A stretch of 18,549 nucleotides of DNA, from positions 1-18,549 of the forward strand of contig CASFFI010000067.1 in NCBI GenBank assembly GCA_949293925.1. Direction: 5' to 3'. A program made the position numbers and the translations under genes. The DNA comes from an uncultured Christensenella sp. GTDB taxonomy: Bacteria; Bacillota; Clostridia; Christensenellales; UBA1242. The number at the start of each line of letters is the position of its first letter. Position 1 is the stretch's first letter. Below are positions 14,267 through 18,549 of the stretch, in pieces. The notes beneath the pieces were generated by a model. The model was not told the origin of the DNA. It was given only the letters and a program-made list of their open reading frames with translations, and ran no database searches.

Positions 14267-16111
14267 TTAAAAATTTTGAGAAATAAGTTTAACAAATTCG
14301 TCAGGTTTTTCAATTTTTATATCTGCAACTATAAATGCTTCATACATTAATAATTTTGAAATATTATTAAATTTTTCTTCAGCTTCATTTTCAAAAGATG
14401 ATTTTAATGCTTTATACTCGTTAGAGTTTACATTTATTTGTAATACTTTTTTTGCTTTTACTTTTTGATTAATAGGATTAGAATTTATCACCTTTTCCAT
14501 TTCTAACGAAATTTCACCTACTGTCAAAATGCTTGCACTTATATCATTTAAATCATTAGTTAAAACAACATTTTCAATTTCGTCTTTTAATACGCCTTTT
14601 ACTTTTTCAATAATTTTATTTTCATCATCGTTTGTTTTATAATCATTTAAACTGAAATCACTATCAAATACGCTTTTTAATTGTAAACCATTATATTCAC
14701 GCATTACTTTAACAACGAACTCGTCAATATCTTCACTAAGTATTAATACATCTTCACCTTTTTCAACAGCTTGTTTTACTTGAGGTATGTTTTTTGCACT
14801 CTGAATATTTTTTGCATTCACATAGTAAATTTCTTTTTGATCATTTAGTTTTGTTTCACTATATTCTTTCAAAGTAATATATTTTTCAGTTTTTACACTT
14901 TCAAATACTAATAAATCTTGTAATTTTTCCTTATTCATTCCCCAAACTTGATAAATACCATATTTTATTTGAGTGCCAAAATTCTTGAAGAATTCAACAT
15001 ATTTTTCTCTGTCATTCTTTTGAATCTTTAATAATTCATCCTTTATTTTGTTTTCAATACTATTCGCAATAACAGTAATTTGTCTGCTGTGTTGTAATGT
15101 TTCACGGCTAATATTTAATTGCAAATCAGCGTCTACTACACCTTTTACAAAATTAAAATAATCTGGTAACAATTCCGAACATTTTTCGGTAATCAATACG
15201 CCATTTGTATATAATTTTAAACCTTTTTCATATTCTTTCGAATAATAATTATATGGGATTCTGTTTGGAATAAACAATATTGCTTTATAGTTAACAGCAC
15301 CTTCTAAATTTAAATGTAAATAGTCAAAAGGTTTTTCACTATCATAAAATAAATCACTGTATAGATGATTATAGTCTTCTTCTTTTAACTCTGATTTATT
15401 TCTTTTCCACAAAGGAAGCATTGAATTTAAAGTTTCGAGTTCAACTTTTTTTACTTCTTTACCATCGTCTGTTTTCTCAGTTTTTTCAACATCTATAGTT
15501 ATTGGATATCTTACATAGTCACTATATTTTTTGACTAATGAACGAATTTCGTATTCTTCTAGATACTTTGAATAATTTTCATCATCTGTATCTTTTTTTA
15601 AGTGCAAAATCACATCTGTACCAAATGAATTTTTTTCTGTTTCAGTTATCTCAAATCCTTCGACTCCACTACTAACCCATTTATATGCTTTATCACTTCC
15701 AAAAGGTTTTGAAATTACTTCTACTTTGTCAACCACCATAAACGCTGAATAAAATCCGACACCGAATTGTCCTATAATATCAATATCATTCAAATCTTTT
15801 GCATTATTTTTAAAATCTTGTGAGCCACTTTTTGCAATAGTACCCAAATTTTTTTCCAAATCTGCATCATTCATACCTATACCATTATCGCTAATAGTTA
15901 AAGTTCTGTTTTCTTTATCTGTTGAAATGTGAATACTAAAATCATTTCTAGAAAGTCCAGTATTGCCATTTTTTAAAGACTCATAATATAATTTATCAAT
16001 GGCGTCACTAGCATTACTAATTAGTTCTCGTAAAAAAATTTCTTTATTGGTATATATTGAATTTATCATTAAATCCATTACTTTTTTTGATTCTGTTTTA
16101 AATTGTTTCAT
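14267..16111 (-). CDS. htpG: HSP90-family molecular chaperone HtpG
   Basis: HtpG is the bacterial Hsp90, an ATP-driven dimeric chaperone of the cytosol. The 614-residue length is close to the E. coli protein. The N-terminal GHKL ATPase has the catalytic Glu29 and Asn33 in RELISNASDA, Asp75 in DNGIGM (75-80) and the lid motif GQFGVGFYS (114-122). The middle domain carries NISRETLQHSRQI with the conserved ATP-contacting Arg. The C-terminal dimer region is complete. AGGAG lies 5 bases ahead of the ATG. A strong sigma-A promoter overlapped by a CIRCE operator lies immediately upstream, so expression should be repressed by HrcA and released on heat stress. It is monocistronic, with a terminator just after the stop. 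Confidence 0.96.
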   Translation of the reverse strand: MKQFKTESKKVMDLMINSIYTNKEIFLRELISNASDAIDKLYYESLKNGNTGLSRNDFSIHISTDKENRTLTISDNGIGMNDADLEKNLGTIAKSGSQDFKNNAKDLNDIDIIGQFGVGFYSAFMVVDKVEVISKPFGSDKAYKWVSSGVEGFEITETEKNSFGTDVILHLKKDTDDENYSKYLEEYEIRSLVKKYSDYVRYPITIDVEKTEKTDDGKEVKKVELETLNSMLPLWKRNKSELKEEDYNHLYSDLFYDSEKPFDYLHLNLEGAVNYKAILFIPNRIPYNYYSKEYEKGLKLYTNGVLITEKCSELLPDYFNFVKGVVDADLQLNISRETLQHSRQITVIANSIENKIKDELLKIQKNDREKYVEFFKNFGTQIKYGIYQVWGMNKEKLQDLLVFESVKTEKYITLKEYSETKLNDQKEIYYVNAKNIQSAKNIPQVKQAVEKGEDVLILSEDIDEFVVKVMREYNGLQLKSVFDSDFSLNDYKTNDDENKIIEKVKGVLKDEIENVVLTNDLNDISASILTVGEISLEMEKVINSNPINQKVKAKKVLQINVNSNEYKALKSSFENEAEEKFNNISKLLMYEAFIVADIKIEKPDEFVKLISQNF

Positions 16112-16123
16112 AAAGTCTCCTTT

Positions 16124-16150
16124 TTAGCACTCTTGTCTTTCGACTGCTAA
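16124..16150. promoter_or_regulatory. CIRCE operator (HrcA binding site) of htpG
   Basis: TTAGCACTC (16124-16132), nine bases and GACTGCTAA (16142-16150) match the CIRCE consensus TTAGCACTC-N9-GAGTGCTAA with one mismatch. It covers the predicted htpG start site (16145) and ends next to the ribosome binding site, as expected for repression by HrcA. No hrcA gene is in the window. Confidence 0.93.
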
Positions 16151-16151
16151 C

Positions 16152-16180
16152 ATTTTAATACTGAAAATTTAGATTGTCAA
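16152..16180 (-). promoter_or_regulatory. htpG sigma-A promoter
   Basis: On the minus strand a perfect TTGACA (16180-16175), a 17-base spacer and TAAAAT (16157-16152) form a strong promoter. The predicted +1 at 16145 lies inside the CIRCE element. It is located right after the stop of the metallopeptidase gene. Confidence 0.85.
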
Positions 16181-16187
16181 CAATTTT

Positions 16188-16835
16188 TTACCACAAAACA
16201 TAATAATTATGTTGTTTTAGATACAATTTTTTATATTTGTAATCTGGGCAACAATTTTCAACTAATTCCCAAAATTTTTTACTATGATTTTTTTGTTTAG
16301 TATGAGATAGTTCGTGTATTATTACATAATCTACAACATCTGAATTGCAGAACATCAATTTATAACTAAAATTCAAATTATTTTTAGAACTGCAAGACCC
16401 CCACCTAGTCTTTGTATCTTTAATAGAAATTGATTTATAGTTAAAACCATAAAAATTTGCAAGTTCTTGCACTCTATTTTTTAAATATTTTTTTGCAAAT
16501 TTTCTAATAAATAATTTAAAATCTTCTTTATTATAATTTTCAGGAATTAATATCAAATCATTAAAAAATTTATATTTGCTTAAATTATGTATTTGAAAGG
16601 TATATACATTACCTAAAATTTCAATTTGTTTTAAAGGGGCAACCTCTAAATTTTTTTCTTTTGATTTATTTTCTTTTTGTTTTTTTAGGTTTGACTTAAT
16701 CCAATCTAATTTACTGAAAACGAAAGATTCTATATCCTTTAAATGAACAAGATATGGTGCTCTAACTTCAACTTTTGCATCTTTTATATAAATAGAAATA
16801 CTTTTTCTTTTACTTCTTTTGACTTCAATATTCAT
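16188..16835 (-). CDS. YgjP/DUF45-family zinc metallopeptidase
   Basis: The protein belongs to the YgjP-like (DUF45) family of predicted zinc metallopeptidases; cellular substrates are not known. Counting from the ATG at 16835 (215 residues), the zinc motif is H174-E175-L-S-H178 with a probable third ligand His184 in NHSKKFW. It is preceded by the family signature TRWGSCSSKNNLNFSYKLMF. The N-terminus MNIEVKRSKRKSISIYI fits other members. A longer frame begins with TTG at 16871, but a TATAAT at 16862-16857 predicts transcription starting near 16850, downstream of that TTG, so I prefer the ATG. Neither start has a clear Shine-Dalgarno. No signal peptide or membrane segment is seen, so it is probably cytoplasmic. 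It lies between metG and htpG, each with its own signals. Confidence 0.85.
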   Translation of the reverse strand: MNIEVKRSKRKSISIYIKDAKVEVRAPYLVHLKDIESFVFSKLDWIKSNLKKQKENKSKEKNLEVAPLKQIEILGNVYTFQIHNLSKYKFFNDLILIPENYNKEDFKLFIRKFAKKYLKNRVQELANFYGFNYKSISIKDTKTRWGSCSSKNNLNFSYKLMFCNSDVVDYVIIHELSHTKQKNHSKKFWELVENCCPDYKYKKLYLKQHNYYVLW

Positions 16836-16856
16836 AAAGAATATTTTATGATAAAT

Positions 16857-16862
16857 ATTATA
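16857..16862 (-). promoter_or_regulatory. Possible -10 element of the metallopeptidase gene
   Basis: TATAAT on the minus strand (16862-16857) is 21 bases upstream of the ATG at 16835. The matching -35 position falls in the stem of the metG terminator and reads ATAGCA, a poor match. Readthrough from metG could also supply the transcript. Confidence 0.35.
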
Positions 16863-16872
16863 TTTTTGCAAT

Positions 16873-16893
16873 AAAAAAGTGCTATTGCACTTT
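16873..16893 (-). terminator. metG terminator
   Basis: AAAGTGC and GCACTTT (16876-16882 and 16887-16893) pair around a 4-base loop, with six T residues following on the minus strand. It begins 3 bases after the metG stop codon. Confidence 0.75.
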
Positions 16894-16895
16894 GT

Positions 16896-18524
16896 CTATT
16901 TTATAAATTGTGAAAAATCCTTTTTTACGACATCAAAATCAATTCTATCAAACAATCTTTCAAAATCTTTTAAATGAATATCGCTTTTAAAGTTGTATTT
17001 TATAAAACAATTTTCAATTGAAAGCCAACTCAAAACTTTATTTGCAGATTTAGGAATAATAGGTTGTAACATTATAGATATATTAGCAATTAAAGTTAAA
17101 TATTCTAAACATTGTCTATTACACAATTCAACATCAGTTTTTATTGTATTCCAAGGAGCCGTTGTGTCAAAATATTTATTCGCAAAACTTACAAGTTCCA
17201 TAATTTCTTTTACTGCTGAAGAAACATACCCATCTTCATATAATTTGTCAACTTTATCAAAAGTATTTTTGATAGCATCGTCCACTTCTGTTGAAATTTT
17301 ATCAAGTTTTACAACTGAATTAAGTTTTGATTTTACAAATGATAACGTTCTATTTACAAAGTTTCCGTAATTATTAATAAGTTCACCATTTATAGTGTTT
17401 GTAAAATCTAAAAAAGTGAAATTTACATCTTTTTTGTCGTTAATATATCTTAAGAAATAATATCTTGTGAATTCACTTCCAAAGTAATCTACAAAATCGC
17501 TAGTTTTTATAATATTGCCTTTGCTTTTAGATATTTTTTCGCCTTCAAGATTTACATATTCACTACTAATTAGTCTGTCTGGCAAGTGATACCCTTCGCC
17601 ATTTGCTAGCAACAATCCTGGTAAAACAATAGAATGAAAAGGAACATTATCTTTTCCGTGGAAATAATAATGAACAGCATCTTTATTCTTCCAAAAATCA
17701 TCAAAATTTAAATTGTTTTGTTCACAGTAGAATTTACAGGCAGAAGCATAACCCAAAACATCTTCGCCCCAAACATAAATTTTTCTAGGGTCGCCTTCCA
17801 CAGGCAATGGAATTCCCCATTCAATATATCTAGTCATTGCTCTATCTTGCAAGCCTTCATTGATATATCTTTCAGTTAATCCTATAGCACTTAAAGTCCA
17901 ATGTTGTTTTTTTGCTTCAAAATTTTCTTTTATTTCATTTTGCAATTTTGATAACATTAAATATTTTTGTTTACAATCTTTTAAAACTGGAGTTTGTCCA
18001 CATATTTTACATTTTGGCTCTAGCAAAATTTCAGGTTCAAGCATTTTACCACAATGGTCGCAACTATCACCTTTTGCCTCGTTTTTGCAGAATGGACAAA
18101 TTCCTACGACATATCTATCAGGTAAAAATCTATTACAATTTTCACAATATAATTGTTTATCTGTTTTTTCCTGCATATATGGTCTAGCAAGCATTTTCCT
18201 ATAAAAATCTTGCACAAAATTTATATGATATGGATTATTTGTAAGTGTATAATTATCAAAAGAAAAATCTAATTTTTTAAAGCTTTCAACAAATAATTTG
18301 TGATAATGTGTTGTAACTTGTTCAGGAGTAAGATTTAGTTCTTTTGCTTTTAAAAGTGTAGGCGTTCCAAAACAATCACTACCAGAAACAAAAGCAACAT
18401 TATTACCTTTCAAACGATGATATCTTGCAACAGCATCAGCAGGTAAACTAGAGCCTGCGTGACCTATGTGCATTTCTCCGTTAGCATACGGCCAAGATAA
18501 ATTAATTGTAATAAATTTATTCAT
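16896..18524 (-). CDS. metG: Methionyl-tRNA synthetase, without C-terminal tRNA-binding domain
   Basis: This class I synthetase charges tRNA-Met with methionine. The 542-residue protein has the ATP motif HIGH (19-22) and KISKS (330-334, the KMSKS loop). Its insert carries four CxxC pairs (CENC, CPFC, CDHC, CKIC), the double zinc-knuckle type shared by archaeal and E. coli-like enzymes, unlike the B. subtilis type. The methionine-pocket helix region reads YVWGEDVLGYASA. The anticodon-binding helical domain (about 380-540) is present, with the AxxxFDTTAPWN motif. The common C-terminal EMAP/Trbp111-like tRNA-binding domain is missing. A stretch reading GSDCFGTPT replaces the usual GSD-E-H-GTPI. 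AAGGAG is 4 bases ahead of the ATG; the promoter lies outside the window. It may be the only MetRS or a second, variant copy. Confidence 0.93.
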   Translation of the reverse strand: MNKFITINLSWPYANGEMHIGHAGSSLPADAVARYHRLKGNNVAFVSGSDCFGTPTLLKAKELNLTPEQVTTHYHKLFVESFKKLDFSFDNYTLTNNPYHINFVQDFYRKMLARPYMQEKTDKQLYCENCNRFLPDRYVVGICPFCKNEAKGDSCDHCGKMLEPEILLEPKCKICGQTPVLKDCKQKYLMLSKLQNEIKENFEAKKQHWTLSAIGLTERYINEGLQDRAMTRYIEWGIPLPVEGDPRKIYVWGEDVLGYASACKFYCEQNNLNFDDFWKNKDAVHYYFHGKDNVPFHSIVLPGLLLANGEGYHLPDRLISSEYVNLEGEKISKSKGNIIKTSDFVDYFGSEFTRYYFLRYINDKKDVNFTFLDFTNTINGELINNYGNFVNRTLSFVKSKLNSVVKLDKISTEVDDAIKNTFDKVDKLYEDGYVSSAVKEIMELVSFANKYFDTTAPWNTIKTDVELCNRQCLEYLTLIANISIMLQPIIPKSANKVLSWLSIENCFIKYNFKSDIHLKDFERLFDRIDFDVVKKDFSQFIK

Positions 18525-18549
18525 AACACTCCTTACATTTCTCTTGCGA

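Noticed and set aside
16836..16871. TTG at 16871 as start of the metallopeptidase
   Set aside because: It lies upstream of the predicted transcription start, adds residues not expected in the family, and has no ribosome binding site.
1..18549. Mobile elements, CRISPR arrays, tRNA or rRNA genes
   Set aside because: No transposase, integrase, regular repeat-spacer pattern, cloverleaf or rRNA-like sequence was seen on either strand.

Overview
The window is a very AT-rich stretch of a low-GC, Gram-positive-type bacterial chromosome, most likely a gut-type Clostridia member of the Bacillota. Supporting signs are strong AGGAGG-type Shine-Dalgarno sites, a CIRCE heat-shock operator, sigma-A promoters with 17-bp spacers, an oxygen-sensitive class III ribonucleotide reductase, a clostridial-style Crp/Fnr regulator and large Ser/Thr/Asn/Tyr-rich surface proteins. 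I cannot place the genus. No tRNA, rRNA, CRISPR array, insertion sequence or phage gene is visible.

Layout. 1-2467 (+): 3' part of a large surface protein with fibronectin-like repeats and a transglutaminase-like domain whose catalytic Cys and His appear to be replaced. 2468-2961: non-coding. 2962-4317 (-): an Ig/MBG-like lipoprotein with its own promoter and terminator. 4318-5285: long non-coding gap holding two overlapping mini-ORFs and a possible gene relic on the minus strand. 5286-7906 (+): a two-gene operon of a FIST-domain sensor protein and an aldehyde dehydrogenase, ended by up to three tandem hairpins. 8485-9755 (-): radC, whose promoter predicts a leaderless mRNA, and a four-helix membrane protein. 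9926-13344 (-): nrdD, nrdG and dut, an anaerobic dNTP supply unit (NrdD makes deoxynucleotides, NrdG activates it, Dut removes dUTP and yields dUMP). 13447-14115 (+): a divergent Crp/Fnr-family regulator. 14267-16111 (-): htpG under a CIRCE element. 16188-16835 (-): a YgjP/DUF45 metallopeptidase. 16896-18524 (-): a methionyl-tRNA synthetase.

The most informative regulatory locus is the 102-bp gap between nrdD and the Crp/Fnr gene. A perfect-arm inverted repeat, GTTGCA-AA-TGCAAC, is centred 41.5 bp upstream of the predicted nrdD start site, on a promoter that has TATAAT but no -35. This is the geometry of class II activation by Crp/Fnr proteins. The same palindrome lies about 16 bp downstream of the regulator's own predicted start. 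The simple reading is that the regulator activates nrdDG-dut and represses itself. Promoter and start-site positions are predictions from sequence only.
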